Assembly (NCBI RefSeq): GCF_009727055.1
Contig: NC_052350.1
Coordinates: 43,519,828 to 43,583,827, forward strand
Reading direction: 5' to 3'
DNA: 64,000 bases
Origin: Benincasa hispida
Lineage: Eukaryota > Streptophyta > Magnoliopsida > Cucurbitales > Cucurbitaceae
Position 1 is the first letter of the stretch, and each line of letters starts with the position of its first letter. The position numbers were made by a program, and so were the translations under genes. The notes beneath the pieces were generated by a model. That model was given only the letters and a program-made list of their open reading frames with translations. It searched no databases and was not told the origin of the DNA. Below are positions 45,075 to 55,809 of the stretch, piece after piece.

Positions 45075-47667
45075 TGTCACACCCCGCCCCTAGACCACCT
45101 TCTCAGCCTGAAAAAGGGATGCGACTGCAGTAGTTATCAACCCTTGAGCTGACATTTACTACCTAATGATTCTTGCGGAATAACTCTAATACCATACTAT
45201 AACTTATACACAGCGGAATGATTAAGTCAAGGAGATAAACTATAACAGATTAAGTAGGCCCATCTTTTATTACGACAGTGATATAACGTTTATACAACTT
45301 AAGGACTTAACAACAAAGTTTACAACGATAACCGTAAAAACTCTCCAGAAGTATAATTGGGGCACGTGGCAGACCTTGACTTTAGCGCATCCTGGAACTC
45401 CTCATCTTCCGCTACCTGGGGGGCGGAGGGGGGGGGGGGGAGGGGATTAAAAAACATTTTGAAGAGTGTGAGCAACTAATCCCAGTGAGTGGTTCTTTTA
45501 AGATGAAATTCACTTTGAAAATCATCATTTTTGGGAAATAATCACATAATAATAATCACAGTGTACCCATGCATGATCATGGATTTATTCATGCAATGAT
45601 TACCTTTATTCCAAAATTGCTACACGTGGCATGCATATCATATCATCAATTAATACAATCACCTATGGAAACCTTCCTATGACCCCAATTTCCGCCAATG
45701 TGCACATCGACCATTTTATTTATCCCGCTAGTCATGCTTAGGTACTTGACCATATTTCCCACCGGTCGTCACCGACTATTATTTCCCGCCGACCGAAGCC
45801 GACCATTATTTTCCGCCGACCGAAGCTGACCAACTTTTCCTTCCAAGCACCTTTTGTTAAGCATGCTAACCATATCCCGGGCATAATCTCAGTTTTCACA
45901 GTCACACACAAACAATATCATGGCAATCATCCTATTACCAAAGCATGTAATTTGCATATACAGATGCATATATATTCCAATATCAGAGTATAAAGCTAAA
46001 TGAATACTCATAATATGCATTTATTATCAACACTGTATAAACACACAATATTCTTTATTTATCAAAGCAACATAACACTCACAATATATCGAAACTATAA
46101 CACTATAAACTCACACTATGTGTTAATGATCAAAGCTAAAACACTCACGACATATGTTAACTATCAAAACTATAATACTCACCTTAATTGCTTAGGAGCC
46201 TTTCTAATAGTTCCCTTTTCTACCTCGGGCTCCCTTTTTACCCCTAAAATCTAGATCTAATTTACAGCTTAGATTAATCATAGTTCTAAATCTTATTTTA
46301 AGATACTTCATTCTACAAAATATTCTAAAATGTCTCAAGAAGCTTAACATAAATTATTAGCTCATAACTCTTCATGGTTTAGCCGGAATCATCCAAACAT
46401 CAAGACTGGCTCAGCTTACCTGATATCTCGACCCCTTTGTTTTTTTCTCATTCTTCCGCCCACTTCCTTAGAGCTTCTTTTCTGGCAGCCTCACCATGAA
46501 TACCAGACTCTCTTATCTTTCAGATGGCTTTAGAATTACATCAAACGCTTGAGTAGATTGGGAGATCTCCTCGTCTCAAGTTGATGCATTCTCCTCCACC
46601 CTCACTGTCCAATGCACTCTACTCTCCCCCTCTCTTTACGAATTTTATGATTTGTGATTTGAAAATGAAATCCCAAAGGCTCTATTTATAGGCGTCCAAA
46701 CCTCCTATGGTGTTGACACTACCTACTTGGCTGCATGGCTAAATGTTTAATCCTCCATTTATCAACGTAAGCTAACTTCACCTTGGTTCAATGTGTTCTT
46801 CCCAAACGCATCCAACACAATTTCTTAGGGTTTAAGAATTTCTCTTAATCGGACACTTAAATTTTAATTGACGTTTGCCCTGAAATCTTCAAGTTTGTTT
46901 GTATTCAATTTAGGGTTTTCAATGCATAATCTATAAGATCGTGGCCAAATTCAACACATAAATGCCCGGTCGTTCGATGCACAGATGGTTTCCTTCGATC
47001 GCGTGGGCATGACGTTCGAACGAGGCATTTAGGCTGCTCTCGCTTTCTTAGCTCTCGCTCTCTCCCTCTTTCTCGGTGGTCTCGCTCTCTTCACTCTCGC
47101 TCTCTCCCAATTTCTTGCTCACAGTCTCGCTCTCTCTAACTTTCTCGCTCAAACTCTCGCTTTCTCCACTCTCACTCTCTCCAACTTCCTCGCTCAAACT
47201 CCCGCTCTTCTCCAATCTTGCTTTCTCTCCCATTCTCTCGCTCAAATCAATCTCGCTCTCTCCCATTCTCATTCTTTCCAATCTTGTTAGCTACTGTGAA
47301 TATGGTTTATCTCCGTGCAACTTCCACACGAATTTCCCCAAATAATTTTCTATATTTTCCTCAGTTCTTCAATCCTTTCTTCACTATTCAGGATTTAAGT
47401 CTTCAAGGTTTTCTCTTCTTTTTATCCTTTTAGAGTCCTCTCTACTCGTACTCCAGGATCAAATATAGTTATCGTAACCATAATACCTAACCATTATAGT
47501 TTAAATTCACTCTTACTAATTGTTGATCCACGGAAGGTGACAATTATTACAGTTATTATGACAATTGTAAAATTATTAGATTATTTACATAACATAGGAT
47601 TTAACTTTCTCCTAATTAACCCTTTAATCACTTACTTAAGTAGAAAAATGGAGATCTGGGTTTTATA
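45075..47667 (-). mobile_element. Solo LTR, Tekay-like (2593 bp)
   Basis: On the plus strand it is TGTCACACCCCGCCCC..ggttttaTA with a perfect 5-bp duplication gccta (45070-45074 and 47668-47672). On the minus strand it reads TATAAAACCC..GGGGTGTGACA; Tekay/Del LTRs typically run TGTAAAACCC..GTGTGACA, so one end base has changed. It contains a G-tract at 45428-45440, a ccgaccgaagccgacca repeat at 45760-45830, and a CTCGCTCTCTC minisatellite at 47036-47285. Confidence 0.88.
47036..47285 (+). repeat. CTCGCTCTCTC minisatellite inside the Tekay-like LTR
   Basis: About a dozen degenerate units of ctcgctctctccaac/ttt. Open frames on both strands here only translate the repeat. Comparable arrays occur at 7503-7612 and 10347-10433 in a DNA transposon. 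Confidence 0.85.
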
Positions 47668-47690
47668 GCCTATGATGCTCGCATACTTTC

Positions 47691-47970
47691 TTTTTAATGT
47701 ATCACATCGTCATAAGTTCTCTCTTGCATTATCGAGAGATAAGAACGAATCGGGGGAACAGGAAGAAGCACGTTCTCCATTCCTATTCCGGGCAATCGGT
47801 TGCCTAAAGAACCCCATTTGTGCTGGATTCGTTTTGGCTAGAGCACCCAAATCAAACCAAAAGAACAATTTAATGATTGACAACTTAGAAATTCATGGAG
47901 GTCTCTATGAAGAAAGGCAAAAAGAAAGAGCTTCGCTCGGTGGGCCTTCGTAGAATCCTCTTACCTTACT
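47691..47970 (+). other. Foreign patch within the Copia RT region, organelle-like composition
   Basis: Between the RT piece ending SDSVNQ (minus strand, about 47975) and YASIIGSLRYAAD (47690 leftwards, then 45069) lies about 280 bases that do not fit Copia. The plus strand is open from 47672 to 47953 with phrases SRDKNESGEQEEARSPF and NPICAGFVLARAPKSNQKNN. Base composition is balanced, unlike its surroundings. The arginine/serine-rich style and phrases like ttcgctcggtgggccttcgtaga suggest plant mitochondrial DNA, but I could not place it in a named gene. Confidence 0.4.
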
Positions 47971-48890
47971 TCGAATGGAATTGATTAACACTGTCACTAG
48001 TGTTCTTGAACAACTTGACACTAGGGTCATAAGGAGTACAGGCTGGTTTACACTTAAAGTAATTATATTTCTTTAGAATCTTTTCTATATAGTGAGATTG
48101 ATCTAAAGAAATTCCCTTTTCAAACCTATTTACTTTTATGCCTAAGATTACACTAGCTTCTCCTAAGTCTTTCATGTTGAAGTTCGTACTCAACATTGAT
48201 TTTACATCATTTATGACGTGCAAGTTCGACCCAAAGATCAATAAATCATCTACATATAGACACAAGATAGTGCAAAGGTTATTATCAAACTTATGGTAGA
48301 TGCATTTGTCACTTTCATTGACCTTGAAACCTTTAGATAGGATAAGGTTGTCAAATTTTTCATGCCATTGCTTAGGAGCTTGTTTTAGTCCATAGAGAGA
48401 TTTGTCTAATTTACACACCTTATTTTCTTGACCATGTACAAAAAAACCCCAGGTTGTTCTATGTAAATCTCTTCTTCAAGTTCACCGTTTAGGAAAGCGG
48501 TTTTTACATCCATCTGATGTACTACGAGGTTATAAAGGGCAGCGAGAGAGAACAGGACACAGATAGAGTTAATTCTAGTGACAGGGGAGAAGGTGTCAAA
48601 GAAATTTACGTTTTCTCTCTGTCTAAAGCCCTTCACTACTAACCTGGCTTTAAATTTGTCGACAGTCCCATTAGGTCTAAGTTTCCTCTTTAAGATCCAT
48701 TTGCACCCTATTGCCTTACATCCTGGGGGTAGATCTACTAAGTGTCAAGTCCTATTTGACTCAAGCGAGTCCATCTCATCATTTATGGTTTCTTGCCATA
48801 GGTTGGCATCTACTGAGAATAGAGCAACTCTTAAATCTTTAGGGTCTTCTCTTACATTGTAGGTCAAGAAGTCATTTCCGAAATCTTTGG
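47971..48890 (-). pseudogene. Copia reverse transcriptase
   Basis: The minus strand, in two overlapping frames, shows a lead-in CKAIGCKWILKRKLRPNGTV, then FDTFSPVTRI, VHQMDVKTAFLNGELEEEIY, LYGLKQAPKQWHEKFD, and the catalytic CLYVDDLLIFGSN (about 48230-48270), then SMLSTNFNMKDLGEASVILG. YVDD is intact. A frame break near 48410-48430 and a stop upstream (near 48740) disable it. The C-terminal part continues beyond the insertions at 45069. Confidence 0.93.
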
Positions 48891-49284
48891 TGGTTCTAGC
48901 TTTTTTGCTTCTTCTAGGTTATGGATTAGTTTCCTCTCTAGGGTTAGGATTTCTAACTAGGGTTATACCACTAGAACTAGAGCCCCCACTATTCCTTGAT
49001 TTAAAGGGAAACCTATCTTCAAAGAAGTCCGGATCATTTGACTTAATGATCACTTGGTTCATTAGATCATTGAACCTGTAGGCTTTACTATTTAAGGCAT
49101 AACCTATAAAGACGGACTCGTAAGCTTTACTAGCCAACTTTCTCCTTTTTGGGTCAGGAATCCTTACAAAGGCCAGACAACCCCATGTTCTAAAGTAGGA
49201 CAATTTTGGTTTCTTATTCTTGAGAATTTCGTAAGGTGAAGTTTTATTTTTAGATTTTGGGATTCTATTTAGGACATAACACAT
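48891..49284 (-). pseudogene. Copia integrase C-terminal / linker
   Basis: MCYVLNRIPKSKNKTSPYEI, then FRTWGCLAFVRIPDPKRRKL and FIGYALNSKAYRF are the post-catalytic integrase segment (usual 'WG..A.V....K...R...C.F.GY'). An acidic FFEDRFPFKSR tail follows, then a serine/glycine linker. Confidence 0.9.
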
Positions 49285-49856
49285 GGTAAGGATGATTTCA
49301 CCCCACCAATAAGACGCGCTCCTGAACTAAGTAAAATAGAAACTACTAGCTCAGCTAAATTTCTATTTTTCCTTTCGACTTTTTCGTTCATTTTAGAAGA
49401 ATAAGGTGTGGTCTTTTCGTGTATTATTCCATGTGAGTTAAAGAATTCATTAAAACTGTCCAAGTTGTACTCGATTCCCCTATCACTATGAAGTCTCTTA
49501 ACTTTTCTATTAAGCCGATTCTCTATTTCAGAAACAAAAAGTTTGAAGGCATCAAAAGCATCACTTTTGTTTTTCAACAGGTATACAAAAGTAAAATCAG
49601 AGCAGTCGTCAATAAAAGTAATGAAATATCTTTTACTGTTCCTAATCAATATGCCATCAAATTCACAGACATCAGAATGAATCAAATCTAGAGGCTCAGA
49701 ATTCCTAAGTATAGATTTATGTGGAGTTTTAGTAATTTTAGCTTGACTACAATACTCGTATTTATCAAAATCATTCATGGATAACTTAGGTATCATTTCC
49801 AGCCTAATCATGTTACTAATTAAATTCTTATTGACATGACAGAGTCTAGCATACAT
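49269..49856 (-). pseudogene. Copia integrase catalytic core
   Basis: SEPLDLIHSDVCEFDG (first Asp), KRYFITFIDDCSDFTFVYLL, VKRLHSDRGIEYN (second Asp) and SSKMNEKVERKNRNL (Glu) give the full DD35E set. The gag-pre-integrase Cys motif just ahead is degraded to EYCSQAK. The C-terminal end shifts frame into the next segment. Confidence 0.92.
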
Positions 49857-50299
49857 AGCATATATACAGAAGATTTCATTTTATTAAGGTCCATATTTAA
49901 TTTGAACATTCCTTCAGTTACATACCCTTTCCCTACAAATACATTATTTTTGGTAAGGGTATATAGGTCTGCCCCTATAGTTTGAGTAAACATGACTTTG
50001 TTGAGGAGATAGCTCGAAACTAAATTCTTTCGTATCTCCGGAGTGTGCAGAACATCCTTCAACGTATGGGTCTTCCCATAGGTAAACTTCAGTTCCACCT
50101 CGCTGGTTCCAGAAACTTTCGTGGAGTGGTGATCTCCCAACAAAATATTCTTATCCTTAGTTTCAGTATAAGTTTTAAATAGACTAAGGTCGTGACAGAC
50201 ATGGCGCGTCGTGCCAGTGTCTATTCACCACCCTTCACAACCACCGATCACATTTACTTCTGTGATTATGGCGACTGACGGTTCTTCTGTCAGGTTTGC
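49857..50299 (-). pseudogene. Copia protease and gag-pre-integrase lead
   Basis: The protease active site IDTGTTRHVCHD lies at about 50185-50225 on the minus strand with DTG intact, but a stop sits just before it. Downstream are LLGDHHSTKVSGTSEVEL and LHTPEIRKNLVSSYLLNK, the standard second half of the Copia protease. Confidence 0.85.
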
Positions 50300-51142
50300 T
50301 TGACCAGCAAGACGACGCCTGTTCCTACAGTTCCTAGCCATGTGCCCAGGTTTATTACAATTAAAGTAGAGGAACTGTACCATTTCTCCTTAAGGGGGCT
50401 TCTGTTTTTTCTGTTGGTTCTGATTGCTAAAGCCACGGTTCTAACCTTTCCTCTTTGTCCCCTTAGGTTTTTGGTCAGGTTTTACTATGGTAGAGGTAGG
50501 TTTCCTAGGTACTGCGTTCACCTTCTCCCTCTGGTCCTGCTTCTGGGCTTCCTCCTTGATCCTTAGCTAAGTTATAAGACTCTCCAAGGAGAACTCCTTG
50601 GTCTTATACCTCAAAGTGTTCTTAAAATCCTTTTACAAGGGGGGCAGTTTATCAATAATAACAGCAACATGGAATTATTCGTCTAGAGGCATACCTTCAG
50701 TAATTATCTCGTGGGCTATCTTCTGGAGTTCATGGGATTGGGCTTCCACGAATTTTTCATCCGTCATCTGGAACTTGAGATAACGGCTAATTGCATATTT
50801 CTTCGACCCGACCTCCTCGGTGTCATACTTCTTTTGAAGGTCATCCCAGACCTCCTTCGATATCTTCATTGTACTGTAGTCGTCGTACAGATCATCAGTC
50901 AAACCATTTAAAATGAAATTCTTACATAGAAAGTCTTTCTCCTCCTAGTCAGCAGCTTCTTTTATCTGTTGTTCAGTTGGTTCTTCTAAAGGGATGATCG
51001 GCTTAGCACTGGTACAAGCTTCGACAACTTTCTTGACGGTGAGGAAGAATAACATCTTTTGCTTCCACCGCTTGAAGTTCGTTCCTTCGAACCAGAATGG
51101 ATGGTTGAGGTCAGATATCTCATTGTTGCTACTGAGGGCCAT
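50300..51142 (-). pseudogene. Copia gag
   Basis: ATG at 51142 opens MALSSNNEISDLNHPFWFEG followed by TNFKRWKQKM, a typical Copia gag start. SKEVWDDLQKKYDTEEVG and LKFQMTDEKFVEAQSHELQK follow. Stops occur near 50945 and 50675. The zinc knuckle at about 50325-50370 reads YFNCNKPGHMARNC, where the first cysteine of CX2CX4HX4C has become tyrosine. Confidence 0.9.
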
Positions 51143-51166
51143 TGATGATGTGAAACGTCTTAAAAT

Positions 51167-51698
51167 TGTTGGAAACAACATGGCCCTCAGAACAACGAAC
51201 TGTAAAACTAGCAAAACAGAAACTCGTTATAGGCTAAGTCGCGGAGCTCACTCTCTTTAAGATGTTTCGCGGCTCTGCCCAAATGTGCAAACAGGTCTGA
51301 AAATTGCCACGTTGCCCAGGATAAAATAGCCAAATGAAAACCGATCAGAAATGCACCGTTACCGACTGGAATGTACACCCTTTTAAACTCATTGCTCAGA
51401 AAACTAAGATGGAGGAAGAGAGGAAAATGAAGTGGGAATTTAGCAAATAAACTCTGTGTTCCAGGAACTGCTGAAGGCCTCGCCTTTTATAGGCCTTCAG
51501 CTTCGAAATGGATCGTTCTAAAATTAATCAACGGACCATTTTAAAAATTAATCAACGGATTGTTTTAAAAATTAATTAATGGACCGTTTTAAATATAATC
51601 AAGTTTTAAAATTAATCAATGGACCGTTTTAAAAATAATCAATGGACCATTTTAAATATAATCAATGGACCGTTTTAAATATAAATTTGCACCCATCA
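51167..51698 (-). repeat. 5' LTR of nested Copia element
   Basis: Plus strand TGTTGGAAACAACATGGCCC..gcacccatCA, collinear with 43311-43852 and with the same ggaccgttttaaa units (51505-51680). No recognisable TGGTATCAGAGC primer-binding site follows on the minus strand. The sequence there is attttaagacgtttcacat. Confidence 0.9.
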
Positions 51699-51775
51699 AT
51701 TCAATAATAACTTATTGAATTTTCAGAATATTATTTACAAACCATGAGTTTTAGGACATAAACCCCAACACTTCT

Positions 51776-52290
51776 TTAAGAAGAAACTTTTCTCAAAGAG
51801 TAAAGTCTTACAGTGTCCAATAAAGAATTTCTCTAAGAAGAGTAAAGTGCATAAATTTGTTGTTAGAGACAAATCCTTGCATAATGTTGTTTGTTTTTCT
51901 TGTGGCAAGTATGGACATAAAGCTTATTCTTGTTACTTGTCTAGATCCAATGCTTTTAATGCTAATGCAAAAATGAAATGGATCCCTAAGTTTATAAATG
52001 CTAACACTATTGGACCCAAACAAGTGTAGGTAGCAAAAAATAAAACTTGATTTTTTTTGTTTTTTGTTTTTTTTGTTTATAGGTTTGTCTGAAAGCCTCC
52101 AAGAAAAATAAGTGGTATTTAGATAGTAGTTGCTCAAGGCATATGACTGGAGATTGATCCAAATTTATTTCTTTCTCCAAAAAGGATGGAGGCATGGTAA
52201 ATTTTGGTGACAACAAGAAAGGTAAAATTATTGGTCCTTCTAGAATTGCTAACTATGGAGGAAATTATTATGCATTTCTAGATTTACTTG
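51776..52290 (+). pseudogene. SIRE gag C-terminus and protease
   Basis: Resumes the SIRE frame after B2. It contains the zinc knuckle CFSCGKYGHKAYSC (51897-51938), a tail KWIPKFINANTIGPKQV, then KNKWYLDSSCSRHMTGD (52105-52155). The last is the Copia protease site with LDSG changed to LDSS, followed by a stop. A poly-T expansion lies between them at 52050-52080. Confidence 0.85.
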
Positions 52291-52962
52291 GGTTTTGATG
52301 ATAAAATATAAGGATGATGCTTTGAAAAGTTTTATTAGTTTTGCTAAAAGAGTTCAAAATGAAAAAGGATTTGTTTTTTAATTTCTAAAATTAGGAGTGA
52401 TCATGGAGGAGAATTTGATAATGATGTTTTTAAAGCTTTTTATGAAGAAAATGACTTTTCTCATAATTTTTTTGTCTCCAAGAACTCCTCAACAAAATGG
52501 TATGGTTGAAAGGAAAAATCGTATTTTGCAAGAATTTGCTAGGTCAATGTTGAATGAGTATGTCTACTTAAATATTTCTTGTGGAAGCTGTTAATATCGC
52601 TTGCTATGTTTTAAATAGAGTTTTAATTAGATAATTTTTAGATAAAACTCCTTTTGAGCTTTGGAATGGAAAAATTCGAAATATTAGGTATTTCAAAGTT
52701 TTGAATGCAAATGTTTTATTTTGAATAACAAAGAAAAAGTGGAAATTTTGATTCTAAGATGGATGTTGGTATTTTTCTAGGATATTCCTCTACTAGTAAA
52801 TTTTATAGAGTTTTCAATAAGAGAACTTTAGTTATTGAGGAATCTATGCATGTTGTGTTTGGTGAATCATGTAATAATGTTTCTAATGAGTCTATTTGTA
52901 GTGATGATTTAGAAAAATATTTTAGAGATTAAATTGTTAGTGACAAAAGCAAAGAAATTATC
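52291..52962 (+). pseudogene. SIRE integrase fragment
   Basis: In shifting frames: KIRSDHGGEFDNDVFKAFYE (catalytic Asp), SPRTPQQNGMVERKNRILQE (catalytic Glu) with FARSMLNEY, and a later FDSKMDVGIFLGYSSTSKFY. The first Asp segment of integrase is missing. Many stops. Confidence 0.85.
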
Positions 52963-53950
52963 ATGAGTATAGAAGAAGTGAGCATCAATGAAAAGAAGGA
53001 AGATGATTCTTCATCCATGCCTAAAGAGTGGAGATATACTCCATCTCATCCCAAGGATTTGATTCTTGGTGATCCCGAACAAGGTGTGAAAACTTGTTTT
53101 TCTCTTAATTTATTTATAATCTTGCTTTTGTTTCTCAAATTGAACCTAAAAGTTTTAAAGATGTTGAATGTGATGATTTTTGGATTTTAGCTATGCAAGA
53201 AGAATTAAATCAATTTGAAAGGAACAAAGTTTGGGAATTAGTCCCTAGGCCTTCTAATGCATTTATAATTAGAATTAAATGGCTATTTAGAAATAAAATG
53301 GATGAAAACGGAAATATCATTAGAAATAAAGCTAGGTTTGTAGCTCAAGATTCTTGTCAAGAAGAAGGTATAGATTATGAAGAAACTTTTTCACTGATTG
53401 CTAGATTAGAAGCTATTAGAATGTTGTTTTCTTTTGCTTCTTATAAGAATTTCATTTTGTATCAAATGGATGTGAAGAGTGTCTTTTTAAATGGGTATGT
53501 TGTGGAGGAAATTTATGTAGAACAACCTCTGGGTTTTGAAAGTTTTGATTTGCCTAATCATGTTTATAAGTTGAAAAAGACTCTTTATGGTTTAAAACAA
53601 GCCTCAAGAACTTGGTATGATAGGCTTAGCAAGTTTTTACTTGAGAATGGCTTTAAATGGAAAAAAATGATACTACTCTCTTTATTAAGATTAAGGATAG
53701 TGTTATGCTTATAGTGCAAATATATTTGAATGATATTATATTTCGTTCTACTAATTCATCTTTGTGTGGAGAATTTTCTAATTGTATGCATAGTGAGTTT
53801 GAGACGAGTATGATGGGAGAACATAGTTTCTTCCTTGGACTCCAAATCAATCAATTCAAGGATGATATCTTCATAAATCAAGAAAAATACACAAGGAATT
53901 TGCTCAAGAGGTTCAAATTCAATGAAGGTAAGATTGCAAAAACCCTATGA
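52963..53950 (+). pseudogene. SIRE reverse transcriptase
   Basis: Contains PKEWRYTPSHPKDLILGDPE, MQEELNQFERNKVWELVPRP, IKWLFRNKMDENG, YQMDVKSVFLNGYVVEEIYV and TLYGLKQASRTWYDRLSKFL. After a frame break near 53655 it continues IYLNDIIFRSTN and FFLGLQINQ. The catalytic YVDD has become YLND, so the enzyme would be dead even if the frame were whole. Confidence 0.93.
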
Positions 53951-54670
53951 GCACTATCACTAAGCTTGACAAAAGATGAAAAAGGTAAATGTGTGGACAT
54001 AAAGACTTATCGAGATATGATCGGTTCTTTACTTTATTTGTCCACTCGTAGACCCGATATCATATTTAGTGTATGTCTATGTGCTAGATTTCAATATTGT
54101 CCTAAGGAATCACATTTGCATGTTGTTAAAAGAATATTTAAATATTTGCTAGGAACTATTGATGTAGGCTTGTGGTATCCTAGAAATGTTTAATTTAATT
54201 TGGTTGGATATTCCAATGTGGATTTTGTCAATAGTTTACTTGACTGTAAGATCGCTAGTGGGACTTTCCAATTTCTTGGTAGCTTCTTAGTATCTTGGTT
54301 TAGTAAAAAGTAAAATTTGATTGCTTTATCTACTGCTGAAACGGAATATATTGCGGTTGCTAGTTATTGTACACAAATTCTTTAGATGAAACAAACTATT
54401 TGTGATTTTGGATTAAAATTTAATAGTGTGACCATATTTTGTGATAATAGTTGTGCTATTAATTTGACTAAGAATCCTATCTATCATTCTAGGACTAAGC
54501 ATATTGATATTAGGCATCATTAGAGAGCATATGCAAAATGGTAATATTACTTTTGAATTGTAAGCTTTAATAATCAATTAGTGGATATTTTTACCAAGTT
54601 TCTGACTGAAGAAAGTTTTTGCAAAAATATGCTCGAGTATAATATTATTCATTGTAATGCATCTTGATTT
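53951..54670 (+). pseudogene. SIRE RNase H
   Basis: TYRDMIGSLLYLSTRRPDII, LHVVKRIFKYLLGTIDVGLW, ALSTAETEYIAVASYC, IFCDNSCAINLTKNPIYHSR and TKHIDIR follow the Copia C-terminal order. In-frame stops occur at about 54193, 54312 and 54385. Confidence 0.9.
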
Positions 54671-54900
54671 TCTGTCTTACCTAATATTATTATATAGTGC
54701 ATATTGATAGGGGGAACTCGTATCTTTGTATATGTCATATTTTTAGGGGAGCACTTATATGTTTATTGTTGTTTTTTTTTTTTTTTTAATGATTCCAAAG
54801 TGGGTGAAGTATAAGAAAAATGTGTTATGATTGTTTCTATTGAATATATTATTTAGGGGGAGAATTAGTTAAAGGAAAGAAGTGAAAGATATATGAACAT
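54671..54900 (+). other. SIRE 3' untranslated region
   Basis: Non-coding sequence with a T-run at 54771-54787 and a purine tract tagggggagaatt at 54853. Family B fragment B4 follows. Confidence 0.5.
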
Positions 54901-55660
54901 GATAACGGAAGTAAATTGGATCAAGAACACTCTAATTACACTAATTTCATGGATTTTCATGCAAGTTCATAATAAACCTAATTAGGGTTTAGGGAATAAC
55001 CTTTGAAGATTCCCTAAATTACTCCAATCTTTTGGAAAATTCTTCAAGCAACCTTGAGGTTGACGACCACAAGAGTTTCTCAACTATGCTCTTACCCTTA
55101 GATTGGGTGATAGAACCCAAATTGAGAAGAAATTGGAAGAGTTTTGAACTTGGAGAGAATTTGAGAGAAAAATCCTTTTTTCCACAAATTTTAAATTTGC
55201 ATGAAGACCAAAGAATAAATTAAAATTAATTATTTATACAATGAGATCATGCAAATTTAAATAAAAACAAAATGACACCTAGTCAAATAGTGGGACTATA
55301 GGTGTTTAAATATAATAATTAAAAATTGAAAGTGGGAAAATTCTCTTATTTTTAATTATTTAAAAAATGATTTTAAATCAAATCAAAATTTACTTTAAAA
55401 TCATATTTTAGTTTAAATAAATTAGCATTAATTAATTTTATTTAAATAATTAATTAAATAAATTTAATTAATTTAATTCCATATCTAATATTAAGTTAAT
55501 AAAACACCATTCTGGAAAAAAAAATCCTTTATTCATAAAGTATTTAAATTAGATTTAAATATTTTAACTCTCCAATTTTTGTTGCTCTGATAATTAAATG
55601 TTAATTATATGAAATATAATAACCAAACCCTAATCGAAATTTGAACATTTCAAGAAGTTA
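54901..55660 (-). repeat. Family B LTR fragment (B4)
   Basis: gataacggaagtaaattggatcaagaacactctaatt parallels the start of B1 (taattaacggaagcaaatag..aacactctaatt). The later taaatgttaattatatgaaatataat and gaaatttgaacatttcaa parallel B1/B3 (taaacgtgtaattatat.., gaattggaacgtttcaa). Both ends are truncated and no target duplication was seen. Confidence 0.6.
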
Positions 55661-55809
55661 ATTCTTTTGAATGAATTTCAAGCATGATCTTTGTGGTGAT
55701 ATGTATACTTGATATTGAAATTACTTGTTAATTACATGTCTTGCTATGGTTATTACATTTCAAGTTATTTTTCTTCTATGATTTGTCGTCATAAAAAAGG
55801 GGAGATTAT
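55661..55809 (+). other. SIRE 3' UTR and polypurine tract
   Basis: aaaaaaggggagatta ends just before the 3' LTR start at 55810, as expected for second-strand priming. Confidence 0.7.

Larger units (their letters stand above)
43311..51698 (-). mobile_element. Copia retrotransposon (minus strand), nearly complete structure
   Basis: LTRs at 43311-43852 and 51167-51698 are flanked by a perfect 5-bp duplication attca (43306-43310 and 51699-51703). On the minus strand the order is gag, protease, integrase, reverse transcriptase, RNase H, and a polypurine tract AAGTGGGGGAT just before the 3' LTR. Length without the inner solo LTR is about 5.8 kb. The two LTRs differ at many positions by eye, so the insertion is old. 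Frames are broken by stops and two inner insertions. Confidence 0.92.
41495..51770 (-). mobile_element. Family B LTR copy 2 (B2), split by a Copia element
   Basis: The left piece 41495-43310 begins ggttggaatgtatc (TG changed to gg) and the right piece 51699-51770 ends ..aaaccCCAACA. The 5-bp target duplication cttct is perfect (41490-41494 and 51771-51775). The body is very close to B3 at 58128-59992, including caataagcactc(g/t)aatt.attaattttggcag and the conserved aattaacccccattc block. It is interrupted by the 43311-51698 Copia element. Confidence 0.9.

Noticed and set aside
47048..47345. Serine/leucine- and glutamate-rich frames on opposite strands
   Set aside because: They are direct translations of the CTCGCTCTCTC array within the Tekay-like LTR.
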